This document shows positions 16,051-24,604 of a DNA stretch of 43,213 nt, piece by piece. The stretch is from SOIV01 sp964435925. Its GTDB lineage: Bacteria; Acidobacteriota; Aminicenantia; Aminicenantales; Aminicenantaceae. The translations under genes and the position numbers were made by a program. The notes under the pieces are model-generated. The model made no database searches. It saw nothing but the letters and a program-made list of their open reading frames with translations, and was not told the DNA's origin. The stretch is from positions 1 to 43,213 of the forward strand of contig CAYTBG010000011.1 of the NCBI GenBank assembly GCA_964435925.1, given 5' to 3'. Position 1 is the first letter of the stretch, and each line of letters starts with the position of its first letter.

Positions 16051-18759
16051 ATGAAAAATACAATAATGCTCAGGGGAGTCAGGGTTCACAACCTAAAAAA
16101 TATAAATCTTGATATTCCCCTTAATAAATTCATTGTGGTAACCGGTGTTAGCGGCTCGGGGAAATCTTCCCTGGCTTTTGATACCTTGTACGCAGAAGGG
16201 CAGCGCCGTTATATCGAATCCCTCTCTGCTTATGCCCGTCAGTTTCTGGAGAGGATGGAAAAGCCAGATGCTGACCTCATAGAAGGAATCACTCCCGCTA
16301 TTGCCATTCAGCAAAAGGCTGTTACCAAAAATCCGCGTTCCACTGTGGCCACTGTTACGGAAATCTATGATTTTTTAAGAGTTCTCTATGCGCGAATAGG
16401 AACCGTACACTGCATCAAGTGCGGACAGCCTGTCAAAAGAGATACAGTTGACGCTATTGTCGAGACACTCTACACCCTCCCTCAAAAAACAAAAATATGG
16501 ATCTCCTTCTCCTGGCCTCTTAAAAAAGGCACCACCACTCTTAAAAAAGGCGGCTTTTTCCGGATCATCCATAAGAACAAAATTATGAATCTTAACGATG
16601 TCAAGCTCGAAAAGAGAAAACAAATTGATGTTCTTGTCGACAGGATGACTCTGGAAACAGACGAGAGAGAAAGGCTGGTAGATTCTCTGGAGATCGCGCT
16701 AAAGAAAGGAGAAGGGAAAATCAAAGCCCAAACAGACAAGCACCGGGAGTTCATTTTTTCTAATAAGCTCGAGTGCAAGAGGTGCGAGATTGTCTACGAG
16801 GACCCGTTTCCAAATCTCTTTTCATTCAACAGCCCTCAGGGCGCTTGCCCCACATGTCATGGCTTCGGCGATCTGGCAGTGCTTGATGAGGATAAGATTA
16901 TTCCTGACAAAAACAAGTCTCTTGAAGAAGGAGCAATAGAGCCCTGGACAAAGCCAGTCTCCCGGGGAAAGATGGATGAACTGATTTCTGAAGCAAAGAA
17001 AAGAGGAATTGCCGCAGATCTTCCTTATATGGATTTAAAAGAAGAAGAAAAGAAATTTATCCTAGATGGAGGTGACGGTTATCACGGGATCAGAGGTTTC
17101 TTTGATTGGCTCCAGACAAAAAAATACAAGATCCAAGTGAGAGTCTTCTTAAGCCGCTATCGAAAATATGAACCTTGCCCCGATTGCAAGAAGATGCGTC
17201 TCAATCCTCAAGCACTGAGCGTCAAGATAGAAGGACTTTCCATAGGTCAAGTCGTTCAGATGACAGTTCAGCAGGGCCATGAGTTTTTTAAGAGGCTCAA
17301 GGTTTCTCCTTTTCAAAAACTCGTGGCTGAAAAACTCATTGAGGAAATCCAGAATAGGCTAAAATTTCTGTTAGAGGTTGGCTTGGATTATATTACCCTG
17401 GACCGCATGACTTTCACTTTAAGCGGAGGCGAAGCACAAAGGATAAATCTGGCTGCAGCCCTGAGTGCACCTCTTGTAGGCACCCTCTTTGTTCTGGATG
17501 AGCCGAGTATCGGCCTCCATGCTAGGGACAACCACCGCCTGGTGGAGATCCTTGGATCTTTAAAAGAGGTCGGAAACACAGTGATGGTGGTTGAGCATGA
17601 TCCCGAAATCATAAAATCTGCTGATAATTTGATTGACCTGGGACCTAGAGCAGGTGAGGAAGGAGGAGAAGTTATCTTCAACGGACCTATGGAAGAATTT
17701 CTCAAGAATCATGATTCCCTCACTGCTCAATATTTGAGGGGAGAAAAAGAAATAAAAATTCCAGAAGACCGTAGGATATCCAGGAATTTTATAGAGATAA
17801 AAGATGCTCACAAGCATAATCTCAAACATCCGGATGTAAAACTCCCTTTAAACACATTCACCTGCATAACTGGAGTTTCAGGCTCAGGAAAAAGCACTTT
17901 ACTCAATGATGTTCTCTACCAGGGCTGGCTGGGCAAAGCAAAGGATGGATATAAGGAAATAAAGGGGAAAGAGCAGATCGACAGAATCATCATGGTCGAT
18001 CAGTCTCCACTCAGTACCTCACCCCGCTCCATTCCGGCCACTTACACCAAGGCCATGGATGAAATCAGAGAGCTTTTCAGCCAAGCAAGAGAGGCAAAAG
18101 CTCTTGGATATAAGCCCGGCTTTTTCTCTTTCAACACTCCTGGAGGAAGATGCGAGCAATGCAAAGGTGCTGGCCAGCAAATTGTAGAAATGCAATTTCT
18201 CTCTGATGTAGCATTGACCTGTGAGGCCTGCAATGGGAAAAGGTTCAAAAGCGATATTCTCGAGATCAAATACAAAGAAAAAAACATTGATCAAGTCTTG
18301 CAAATGACCGTTTCTGAAGCTTTTGATTTTTTCTCTGAGCAAGCAAAGATCAGGAAAAAACTGACTCCGCTTGTGGAAGTGGGGTTGGGGTATTTGAAAC
18401 TAGGCCAGCCCACCACCACCCTATCTGGAGGAGAGCTTCAGAGGATCAAGCTTGCTTATCATCTCATTCACCAGAGGGAAAAAAGAACTCTCTATCTCTT
18501 TGACGAACCCACGATCGGCCTCCATCCTGATGACATCTCAGTGCTCCTCCGCTGCTTTCAAAAGTTAGTAGAGAAAGGGCATACAGTTATAGTTATCGAG
18601 CACAACCTGGATGTGATCAAATGCGCTGATCATATCATCGATTTGGGACCAGAGGGGGGAGAAAAAGGAGGCGAGATAGTAGCTCAAGGGCCTCCTGAAG
18701 AAATCATCAAATCAAAAAAATCTCACACTTCCCGCTACCTGAAGAAATATCTTCCTTAG
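16051..18759 (+). CDS. uvrA: Excinuclease ABC subunit UvrA
   Basis: A 902-aa DNA-damage recognition ATPase of nucleotide excision repair, with the duplicated ABC layout. The first Walker A is GVSGSGKSS (32-40), followed by the UvrB-binding and insertion regions including Cys pairs (CIKCG, CKRC, CPTCHG, CPDC) and the signature TLSGGEAQRINLA. The second half has GVSGSGKST, the C-terminal zinc-finger Cys (CEQCKGAG, CEACNGK), TLSGGELQRIKLA, and the Walker B-type LYLFDEPTIGLHPDD. It is slightly shorter than typical UvrA (about 940). The second half has unusual segments, such as VDQSPLSTSPRS where VDQSPIGRTPRS is usual. No Shine-Dalgarno is obvious before the ATG, and no LexA box is seen. It ends 11 bp from the convergent transposase gene. 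Confidence 0.95.
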   Translation: MKNTIMLRGVRVHNLKNINLDIPLNKFIVVTGVSGSGKSSLAFDTLYAEGQRRYIESLSAYARQFLERMEKPDADLIEGITPAIAIQQKAVTKNPRSTVATVTEIYDFLRVLYARIGTVHCIKCGQPVKRDTVDAIVETLYTLPQKTKIWISFSWPLKKGTTTLKKGGFFRIIHKNKIMNLNDVKLEKRKQIDVLVDRMTLETDERERLVDSLEIALKKGEGKIKAQTDKHREFIFSNKLECKRCEIVYEDPFPNLFSFNSPQGACPTCHGFGDLAVLDEDKIIPDKNKSLEEGAIEPWTKPVSRGKMDELISEAKKRGIAADLPYMDLKEEEKKFILDGGDGYHGIRGFFDWLQTKKYKIQVRVFLSRYRKYEPCPDCKKMRLNPQALSVKIEGLSIGQVVQMTVQQGHEFFKRLKVSPFQKLVAEKLIEEIQNRLKFLLEVGLDYITLDRMTFTLSGGEAQRINLAAALSAPLVGTLFVLDEPSIGLHARDNHRLVEILGSLKEVGNTVMVVEHDPEIIKSADNLIDLGPRAGEEGGEVIFNGPMEEFLKNHDSLTAQYLRGEKEIKIPEDRRISRNFIEIKDAHKHNLKHPDVKLPLNTFTCITGVSGSGKSTLLNDVLYQGWLGKAKDGYKEIKGKEQIDRIIMVDQSPLSTSPRSIPATYTKAMDEIRELFSQAREAKALGYKPGFFSFNTPGGRCEQCKGAGQQIVEMQFLSDVALTCEACNGKRFKSDILEIKYKEKNIDQVLQMTVSEAFDFFSEQAKIRKKLTPLVEVGLGYLKLGQPTTTLSGGELQRIKLAYHLIHQREKRTLYLFDEPTIGLHPDDISVLLRCFQKLVEKGHTVIVIEHNLDVIKCADHIIDLGPEGGEKGGEIVAQGPPEEIIKSKKSHTSRYLKKYLP

Positions 18760-18770
18760 AACCTGGCAAT

Positions 18771-19583
18771 TTATTTATCAAAAATATCTTTAAAATAATT
18801 ATCTAAATCCATATTGAAATTCTTTGATAGGCGATTTTCTCTATCTAATGCCCATTTTATCGGATTATTTATAATGTATTCTCTAATAGAATTTAACTCT
18901 CGAGCAGAACGGACCGTATGTTCATAATAATTGTGTTGCCATTGGAAACTGGGAAAGAACTTATCATGAACAATCTTTGCGGTTTTTGCTTTGAAATATC
19001 TAATGATTTTTCCAACAGTTCGCTTAGAGTCTTGCATTAAATTCCAATTCTTTGCTCTTCTAAAAGCCTCGTTTTTTGTCGGGATTCGATTTATCAAGCC
19101 CCCACTCCTGTCATTTAAATGACTTTTTGTAGGGGCTTGATTTATCAAGCCCACTTTATTCTCCTTTGTAAAATTATTTGCAGGAGTTTGATTTATAAAA
19201 CTCACCTCTGAATCTTCAACATAATCTTTAATGTGGATTTGATGAATCAAACTCCCGCGTATATTTTCAGTATTATTTCTGCGCGTTTGTTGATTCATAT
19301 CCCTGCATTCTTTATTAATAATAACTATCCCATGAACATGATTCGGCATTATGATAAAGGTATCAAGGTCAACACCTTGAAATTTTTCAGGAATTTCCTG
19401 CCAAATTTCTCGAATGACATCGCTAATGGGGTACGAAATCGTAATCCCATCAACAATATTCCCCAAATAGCTAATTTTGTTCTCTGTACATATCGTTATG
19501 AAATAAGCACCAGGTTGAGAATAATCATGACCTTTAAGACGGAGGGAATTACGAACAAGGTTTTTTTGAATATCCATCGCCAT
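18771..19583 (-). CDS. REP-associated tyrosine transposase (RAYT) carrying an in-frame repeat array
   Basis: A 270-aa single-strand transposase of the Y1/HUH class (IS200-like, RAYT subgroup). The N-terminal RLKGHDYSQPGAYFITICT, the metal-binding HUH motif in PNHVHGIVII (His82, His84), and the C-terminal QHNYYEHTVR with the candidate catalytic Tyr219/220 and NPIKWALDREN are all typical. Residues 94-171 are an insertion between these parts. It is made of five 17-residue units of the type GLINQAPTK plus a variable 8-residue stretch. The repeated part is encoded by the same palindrome found dispersed in the window. TTAAGGAGAA precedes two near-adjacent ATGs, and the second (19577) has the better spacing. 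Catalytic motifs are intact, so it may be active. Confidence 0.9.
   Translation of the reverse strand: MAMDIQKNLVRNSLRLKGHDYSQPGAYFITICTENKISYLGNIVDGITISYPISDVIREIWQEIPEKFQGVDLDTFIIMPNHVHGIVIINKECRDMNQQTRRNNTENIRGSLIHQIHIKDYVEDSEVSFINQTPANNFTKENKVGLINQAPTKSHLNDRSGGLINRIPTKNEAFRRAKNWNLMQDSKRTVGKIIRYFKAKTAKIVHDKFFPSFQWQHNYYEHTVRSARELNSIREYIINNPIKWALDRENRLSKNFNMDLDNYFKDIFDK
19074..19306 (-). repeat. Array of five palindromic repeats, 51-bp period, inside the RAYT gene
   Basis: Copies lie at about 19079-19105, 19129-19154, 19180-19205, 19231-19258 and a degenerate one at 19281-19306. Each is a palindrome of about 26 bp with arms such as GGGCTTGAT/ATCAAGCCC, separated by about 25 bp of unique sequence. 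Translated on the minus strand they read GLINRIPTK, GLINQAPTK, SFINQTPAN, SLIHQIHIK and DMNQQTRR, spaced exactly 17 residues apart, so the frame is preserved. Confidence 0.85.
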
Positions 19584-19600
19584 TTCTCCTTAATAAAAGT

Positions 19601-19624
19601 GCAGGTTTGATAAGTCCAACCTCT
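19601..19624. repeat. Degenerate copy of the RAYT-associated palindrome
   Basis: GCAGGTTTGATAAGTCCAAC and the following CTCT resemble the GGTTTGAT-AATCAAACC palindrome with several changes. It lies just upstream of the transposase start. Confidence 0.5.
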
Positions 19625-19683
19625 AGAGTAAAGACATAAGTTGTTTGTTTATTTTCTCATTATCCATGGATTTTATAGAGAAT

Positions 19684-19711
19684 CAGATTTGGTAAATCAA
19701 ATTCCTATAAC
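19684..19711. repeat. Degenerate copy of the RAYT-associated palindrome
   Basis: CAGATTTGGTAAATCAAATT keeps the ATTTGGTAAATCAAAT core of the family. Its centre lies 53 bp from the next copy, close to the 51-bp period seen inside the transposase gene. Confidence 0.5.
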
Positions 19712-19734
19712 GTAAATTATATAAATAGCAGAAA

Positions 19735-19761
19735 GGTGGGTTTGATAAATCAAGCCCCTAC
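19735..19761. repeat. RAYT-associated palindrome, well conserved copy
   Basis: The left arm GTGGGTTTGAT and right arm ATCAAGCCCCTAC pair with few mismatches. It is nearly identical to the copy at 19129-19154 within the transposase gene. It lies between the divergent transposase and nhaC genes, 22 bp upstream of the nhaC -35. Confidence 0.7.
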
Positions 19762-19782
19762 AAGAGAGCCGCCCCCTGCAAT

Positions 19783-19811
19783 TTGACATCTCATTTTTTC
19801 GATGTTATATG
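19783..19811 (+). promoter_or_regulatory. Promoter of the NhaC-like antiporter
   Basis: TTGACA (19783-19788), a 17-nt spacer, then TATATG (19806-19811). A start near 19818 gives a leader of about 15 nt with no Shine-Dalgarno before ATG 19834. Confidence 0.5.
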
Positions 19812-19833
19812 TCTCTATTAATACGAATCTGTC

Positions 19834-21249
19834 ATGGAGACATACGGCTGGTTATCCATCCTCCCTCCTCTTCTGGCTATTTTCCTTGCGATCAAAACAA
19901 AACATGTCTACATCTCGCTAGTTCTTGGTATCTGGCTGGGGTGGACCATCATCCATTCCTGGAACCCAGTCTCAGGCCTCGCCGATACACTCGGTGCCCT
20001 CGTCAACGTATTTAAGGATGAGGATAACACACGGGTCATCCTCTTCAGTGGTTTAGTTGGAGCGATCATCACTTTCACCCAATATTCCGGGGGTATGAAA
20101 GGCTTTATCAATTGGGTCGTCGGCAAAGGGTTGGTCAGGACGAGAAAATCAGCTGGCTTACTTGCCTGGTTCCTGGGATTTATTATCTTTATTGAAGCCA
20201 ACATATGTGTGCTTGTTTCAGGTGCAGTAGCAAGACCCATCTTCGATAAGCTAAAAATTTCCCGGGAAAAGCTGAGCTATATTCTCGATTCGACTTCTGC
20301 GCCAAAATGTATTCTAATCCCTTTAAACGCCTGGGGAGCCTTTGTCATCGGCCTGCTTGTAATCCAGGGAGTCGAAAATCCTGTTAGAGTTTTGGTTTCT
20401 TCTATGCCTTTTAATTTTTATGCAATCCTCGCCTTACTCATCGTTTTGATCAGTGTGTTGACAGAAAAAGACTTTGGCCCCATGAAAAAAGCAGAACACA
20501 GGGTTAGAGCAGAAAACAAACTCCTCCGGGATGGAGCCGAACCCCTCATATCAACTGAAGTCGTAACAATGGAAGCAAAAGAAGGGATTCCTCCCCGCGC
20601 TTTAAATATGATTCTTCCTGTTGCTACCATGGTGGTTATGATGCCTGTCGTTCTTCTTATAACCGGGAAAGGGAATTTAATGGAAGGATCAGGTTCAGCT
20701 TCTGTCCTCTGGGCAGTTATTGCAGGGCTCGCAGTCGGTGCTGTCGCTTACAGAGCCCAAGGAATAATGAAGGTGAAAGAGATTACCGATATTTTTATGA
20801 AGGGAGTGGGAGGTCTCATTCCCTTAGCAAGCTTGATGATCCTGGCTTTTGCCATCGGGGACATTTGTGATGCCCTTGGCACTGGCCCCTTTGTTGCTCA
20901 AGCAGCCAAATCCACTCTCAATCCAGGAGTCATACCAGCAGTCATTTTTCTTGTCTCCTGTTTCATCGCTTTCTCCACAGGCACCTCCTGGGGAACTTTT
21001 GCCATCATGATTCCGATCGCAGTGCCCATGATCAATATCATAGGTCTCCACCCGGGTTTAATCATCGCTGCTGTTCTTGGAGGAGGAGTCTTCGGAGACC
21101 ACTGCTCCCCTATTTCTGATACAACCATCATCTCTTCCATGGCTTCAGCGACTGACCATATCGACCATGTAAGAACGCAACTTCCCTATGCTTTAACAGC
21201 TGCAGGATTCTCTCTTCTTCTTTTTATCATTTTTGGCTTTGCTTTATGA
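19834..21249 (+). CDS. nhaC: NhaC-family Na+/H+ antiporter
   Basis: A 471-aa inner-membrane protein with about 11-12 hydrophobic segments. The NhaC/YqkI-type hallmark GVFGDHCSPISDTTIISSM is near the C-terminus, and an internal repeat is suggested by IEANICVLVSGAVARPIFDKL in the first half. STGTSWGTFAIMIPIAVPM is also typical. It would exchange Na+ (or an organic substrate) for H+; some relatives exchange malate or lactate, so substrate is not certain. A cytoplasmic loop of about 70 residues lies near 205-270. There is no Shine-Dalgarno, but an in-frame stop 12 bp upstream limits alternatives. A promoter lies just upstream. Confidence 0.92.
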   Translation: METYGWLSILPPLLAIFLAIKTKHVYISLVLGIWLGWTIIHSWNPVSGLADTLGALVNVFKDEDNTRVILFSGLVGAIITFTQYSGGMKGFINWVVGKGLVRTRKSAGLLAWFLGFIIFIEANICVLVSGAVARPIFDKLKISREKLSYILDSTSAPKCILIPLNAWGAFVIGLLVIQGVENPVRVLVSSMPFNFYAILALLIVLISVLTEKDFGPMKKAEHRVRAENKLLRDGAEPLISTEVVTMEAKEGIPPRALNMILPVATMVVMMPVVLLITGKGNLMEGSGSASVLWAVIAGLAVGAVAYRAQGIMKVKEITDIFMKGVGGLIPLASLMILAFAIGDICDALGTGPFVAQAAKSTLNPGVIPAVIFLVSCFIAFSTGTSWGTFAIMIPIAVPMINIIGLHPGLIIAAVLGGGVFGDHCSPISDTTIISSMASATDHIDHVRTQLPYALTAAGFSLLLFIIFGFAL

Positions 21250-21286
21250 TTGTTGATTATCACATTCTGACAAAATAACAATTTGT

Positions 21287-21312
21287 GCGTTTGGTAGGTC
21301 AAGTACCTACAT
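21287..21312. repeat. Degenerate palindrome in the leader of the serine-hydrolase gene
   Basis: GTAGGT and ACCTAC form a perfect 6-bp inverted repeat around CAAGT. The wider sequence GCGTTTGGTAGGTCAAGTAC resembles the RAYT-associated palindrome. It ends a few bases before the AAGGAGG of the downstream gene. Confidence 0.4.
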
Positions 21313-21328
21313 AAGGAGGTTCACCCTC

Positions 21329-22072
21329 ATGAAAAAACAATTTAAATCCGTTTTTATCGTTATTCTCTTCGTTTTATGGACAGCCTTCAGCAGTACTCTT
21401 TCGGGTGCTGTTGAGCCTCAATCTTCCTATTCTGAAGCTATAAAGGAGTTTGAAAAATTTGTGGAAGAACAGATGGCTTTGGACAAGGCTCCTGGACTTT
21501 CTGTGGGATTCAAGAAAGGTGATTTCATCTGGACAAAAGGCTTCGGCTTCTCTGACCTTGAAAATAAAGTTCCGGCCAAGCCCGAAAATTCTTACCGCCT
21601 TGCTTCCATAACCAAAACTATAACCGCAATCGCAGTGCTCCAGTTAGTTGAGGCAGGAAAAATTGACCTCGATGCAGAGGTCCAAACCTATGTTCCCTAC
21701 TTTCCTAAGAAGAAATGGCCGGTAACAGTGCGTCTTCTTCTGGGACATATTGGAGGAATCAGCCACTATAAAAACTACGATGTGGAAGGACATATCAAAG
21801 TGCACAAAAATACAAAAGAAGCCCTGGCAATTTTTCAAGATTTTGACCTGGTCGCTGAACCTGGAACCAAATACAATTATTCAAGTTATGGGTTTAACCT
21901 CCTGGGCGCTGTTATTGAGGAAGCTTCGGGCCAATCCTACGGAGCTTACATCAAAAAACACATCTTCAACCCTCTCGGTATGGAAAATTCTCGTATGGAC
22001 GATCCTGAGTACTTTATTTCTAACCTATTCATCTTATATCTCCTCATTAAAATTCAATTCAATAATTCATAA
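21329..22072 (+). pseudogene. Beta-lactamase-fold serine hydrolase, 5' part of a broken gene
   Basis: Encodes a signal peptide (about 1-27) and the N-terminal two thirds of a class C beta-lactamase/penicillin-binding-like serine hydrolase. The catalytic SxxK is present (YRLASITKT, Ser93/Lys96), and so is the Tyr motif (YNYSSYG, Tyr184). Homology runs through NPLGMENSRMDDPEYFISN and then stops abruptly. The last 15 residues, hydrophobic and AT-rich in coding, and the stop are not family-like. The continuation, with the third catalytic motif HGG, lies in a separate frame from about 22142. About 50-60 residues of the fold are missing or replaced. Translation start is well supported by ATAAGGAGG. 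The gene is probably non-functional. Confidence 0.75.
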
Positions 22073-22192
22073 TTTCTCTACTTCTCAAACCCTTTTCCCC
22101 CATTACTCACTCTTTCCACTTTTTTCCACTTTCTCATATATACCAAGGGAATAATCAAGGGAAAGCTCCTTAAGAGGCAGACATGGAAGCTT

Positions 22193-23464
22193 GTGTTTAC
22201 ATCCATGGCTACCCGTGAGGGGCGCTTTACAGGCTACGGCATGGGGTGGGGTGTTCGACCATGGAGGGGCCATTTCCGGGTAAGTCATGGCGGTTCCCAA
22301 CCTGAAACAAGAACACATCTTCTAATCTTTCCCGAAGAAAATTTTTCTATCGCCGTTGCTTCGAACCTGGAAGGGCTCAATCTTACGCCTTATGTTAGAA
22401 GGCTGGCTGAGCTGGTGCTCGAGGAAGATCTCGATAGCCTCGCATATGTATCTGATACGGCTGAACAGGTCATCTATGACAACTGCGCCCAGGTTTTCTC
22501 TTACGGAATGAGCAGTTTAGACTGGCATGGTACGCATATTTCGAATGATGAAACAGAATTGGCCAAGGCTTTCTCTTATTTTAATAAATATGTCGACAAA
22601 AAATCCTTAAAAAAGGATTTCAAGGAAACAAAAAAGAAGATTGAGGAAGGTCTTCATCCGGCCTCGAAGCAAGCATTAATAAAAGTTGGGTCTTTCATGG
22701 CATATGCCCTGAAAGAAAGTCTTGGTGAAGAAAAACTCAAGATTTATTATCAAGCCGGTCCTCTAGCTTTTTTCAGTGATTATATAAAAATTAGCAAAAA
22801 TTGGCCCTCCCCCAGAAAAAATTATAAATTGCCAAAAAGTTTCGCTAAATTAATCTCGGGCTGGGAAAAAGACTGGACAGTGACTTACACTGATTATGTC
22901 CGTAATCTATTGATCACAGTTAATACAGATTTTGATGAATTAGGCTCCAAATTGAAGAGAACTTTTTCTGGAGTAGATCTCTATCCGGACTTCAGCAGGG
23001 ATATGGAAAGGGCTGGATATTATTACTTATGGAAAGATGAGTTCAATAATTCTTTTAAAATCTTCAACTTAAGCCGCGAACTCTATCCTAATTCTCCGCT
23101 TCCATTAAGCAATCTTGCCGGAGCCTACATCTGGACGGCAAATGCGGATGAAGCCCGGAAACTCTTCAAGAAAGCCTTTGCCTTGAACCCTGATCATCCC
23201 AGTGTGAGCTTGAACGAGTTTCGCTATCTTGGAAGGCGTCTCGAGAACGCAAAAAAGATGAAAGAAATTTTTGCTCTGGCAGAAATTGCCCTGGAGCTTT
23301 ACCCTAAGAATGCCGAGCTTCATAAAGAAGTTGCAGATATTTATCTTGAAGCTGGACAAAACGAGAAGGCTGGAATTTTCTATAAAAAAGCCCTGGAACT
23401 CGACCCCAAACTCGAGGAGGCCAAAAGGAAGCTTGAAGAGCTTGGAAAAGAAAAGAAAAATTAA
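22193..23464 (+). pseudogene. 3' part of the broken serine hydrolase, with C-terminal TPR region
   Basis: The recognisable family sequence begins before the first possible start: in-frame codons from about 22142 read IIKGKLLKRQTWKLVFTSM, typical of the region before the last catalytic motif. That motif is present as FRVSHGGSQPETRTHL. After the hydrolase fold (to about IAVASNLEGLN) come about 180 residues of unassigned sequence. TPR-like helical repeats follow (LSNLAGAYIWTANADEARKL, ELHKEVADIYLEAGQNEKAG, YKKALELDPKLEEA). The only early start is a GTG at 22193 without a Shine-Dalgarno. I interpret it as the disconnected 3' half of the gene that starts at 21329. An expressed TPR protein from an internal start cannot be excluded. 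Confidence 0.65.
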
Positions 23465-23480
23465 CATGGGGAGGAAAATT

Positions 23481-24452
23481 ATGAAAAAAAAGTATTTCAT
23501 CAATGCATTTATGATGTTTTTCTTGACCTCATTTCTCGCTTTCCCCTCAAATGGGAGTCAAGAAGAAAAACCCTGGCAATGGAGCCTGGAGAAAATCAAA
23601 TCTAAGGTGGCAAAGGTAAGAGCGGGAAAGGGGCTCACTCCTGAAAGCTGGCCGGATGGAGCGAAGGTAGCTGTAGCTCTCTCTTTTGATTTTGATGCAG
23701 AGACAAATGCTTTAAGAGACAATAGAATCTCTCCCGGAATTTTTTCTCAAGGGGAGTATTCCGCCCGCGCAGCCATTGTCAGAATCCTCTTTCTTCTCGA
23801 TAAATACAATATCCCGGCGACCTTTTTTGTGCCCGCCGTATCCGCCCTGCTCCATCCAGAAGAAATGAAAGCTATTGTGGCCAAAGGGAGACACGAGATA
23901 GGAATCCACGGCTGGATTCACGAGAGAAATTCTCTTCTCTCCGAAAAAGAGGAGAGAGAGCTGATGACGAGATCTTATGAGACACTTAAAAAAATCACCG
24001 GAAAGGCCCCAACAGGAATCCGGACTCCTTCCTGGGATTTCAGCCCATCCACCCTTAAAATAATAAGAGAGCTGGGCCTCCTCTACGACAGCAGCCTTAT
24101 GGCTGATGACCGCCCCTATGAACTTCTCGAAGAGGGCAAGCCAACAGGGATAGTAGAGCTTCCAGTAGAGTGGCTTCTGGACGATTACCCCTATTTTGGC
24201 TTCGATAGATATTCGAGTGTGCGCCCCCATATTGCTCCGATGGATGTCCTTTCCATCTGGGCCGCTGAATTCGATAAGGCCTACGAAGAAGGAACCCTTT
24301 TTGTTCTAACCATGCATCCTAAATATATCGGTCATCGAAGCCGAATCAGGATGCTCGAAAGACTCATTCAACGTATAATCGCCTACAAAAACGTATGGTT
24401 TGCAACACACGAGGGTGTTGCCCGTTACGTAAAGAAGAGCATACAAGAATAA
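23481..24452 (+). CDS. Polysaccharide deacetylase (NodB fold, PgdA/PuuE-like)
   Basis: A 323-aa exported carbohydrate-esterase-4-type enzyme. Start chosen at ATG 23481, because GGGGAGG lies 8 nt upstream and a signal peptide follows immediately (KKKYFINAFMMFFLTSFLAF). Motifs in order: ALSFDFDAETNAL (catalytic and metal Asp), GEYSARAAIVRILFLLDKY, IPATFFVPA, HEIGIHGWIHERN (metal His pair), GIRTPSWDFSPST, YDSSLMADDRPYEL, and TMHPKYIGHRSRIRMLE. This pattern matches the HpPgdA/PuuE-like subgroup rather than classic chitin deacetylases. Members act on peptidoglycan or on cyclic amide substrates, so the substrate is uncertain. It follows the broken serine hydrolase by 16 bp and may have been in an operon with it. 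Confidence 0.9.
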   Translation: MKKKYFINAFMMFFLTSFLAFPSNGSQEEKPWQWSLEKIKSKVAKVRAGKGLTPESWPDGAKVAVALSFDFDAETNALRDNRISPGIFSQGEYSARAAIVRILFLLDKYNIPATFFVPAVSALLHPEEMKAIVAKGRHEIGIHGWIHERNSLLSEKEERELMTRSYETLKKITGKAPTGIRTPSWDFSPSTLKIIRELGLLYDSSLMADDRPYELLEEGKPTGIVELPVEWLLDDYPYFGFDRYSSVRPHIAPMDVLSIWAAEFDKAYEEGTLFVLTMHPKYIGHRSRIRMLERLIQRIIAYKNVWFATHEGVARYVKKSIQE

Positions 24453-24490
24453 ACTGGTGGCTTTTCTCAAAGTTATATGATTTAAATAGT

Positions 24491-24583
24491 CCTTGTGAGC
24501 GAAGCGTGGAAATCCAGACCACTATTTTGTGATAACAGAAAGAATAAGCACAAAATTGCTTCGCGCCAAAGAGGACTGGCAAT
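24491..24583. repeat. Degenerate GCGAAGC inverted-repeat element
   Basis: TGTGAGCGAAGCGTGGAAAT near the left end and ATTGCTTCGCGCCAAAG near the right carry the complementary cores GCGAAGC (24499-24505) and GCTTCGC (24558-24564). The pattern resembles the widespread TTGCGAGCGAAGCAATC type of dispersed element (from memory). It fills most of the gap between the deacetylase and the next gene. Confidence 0.45.
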
Positions 24584-24604
24584 AATAAAAAACGGAGGTG
24601 TCTT

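Noticed and set aside
19074..19306. CRISPR array
   Set aside because: Regular repeats and unique spacers are present, but the repeats are degenerate and palindromic, the array lies within a conserved transposase frame, and no cas gene is nearby.
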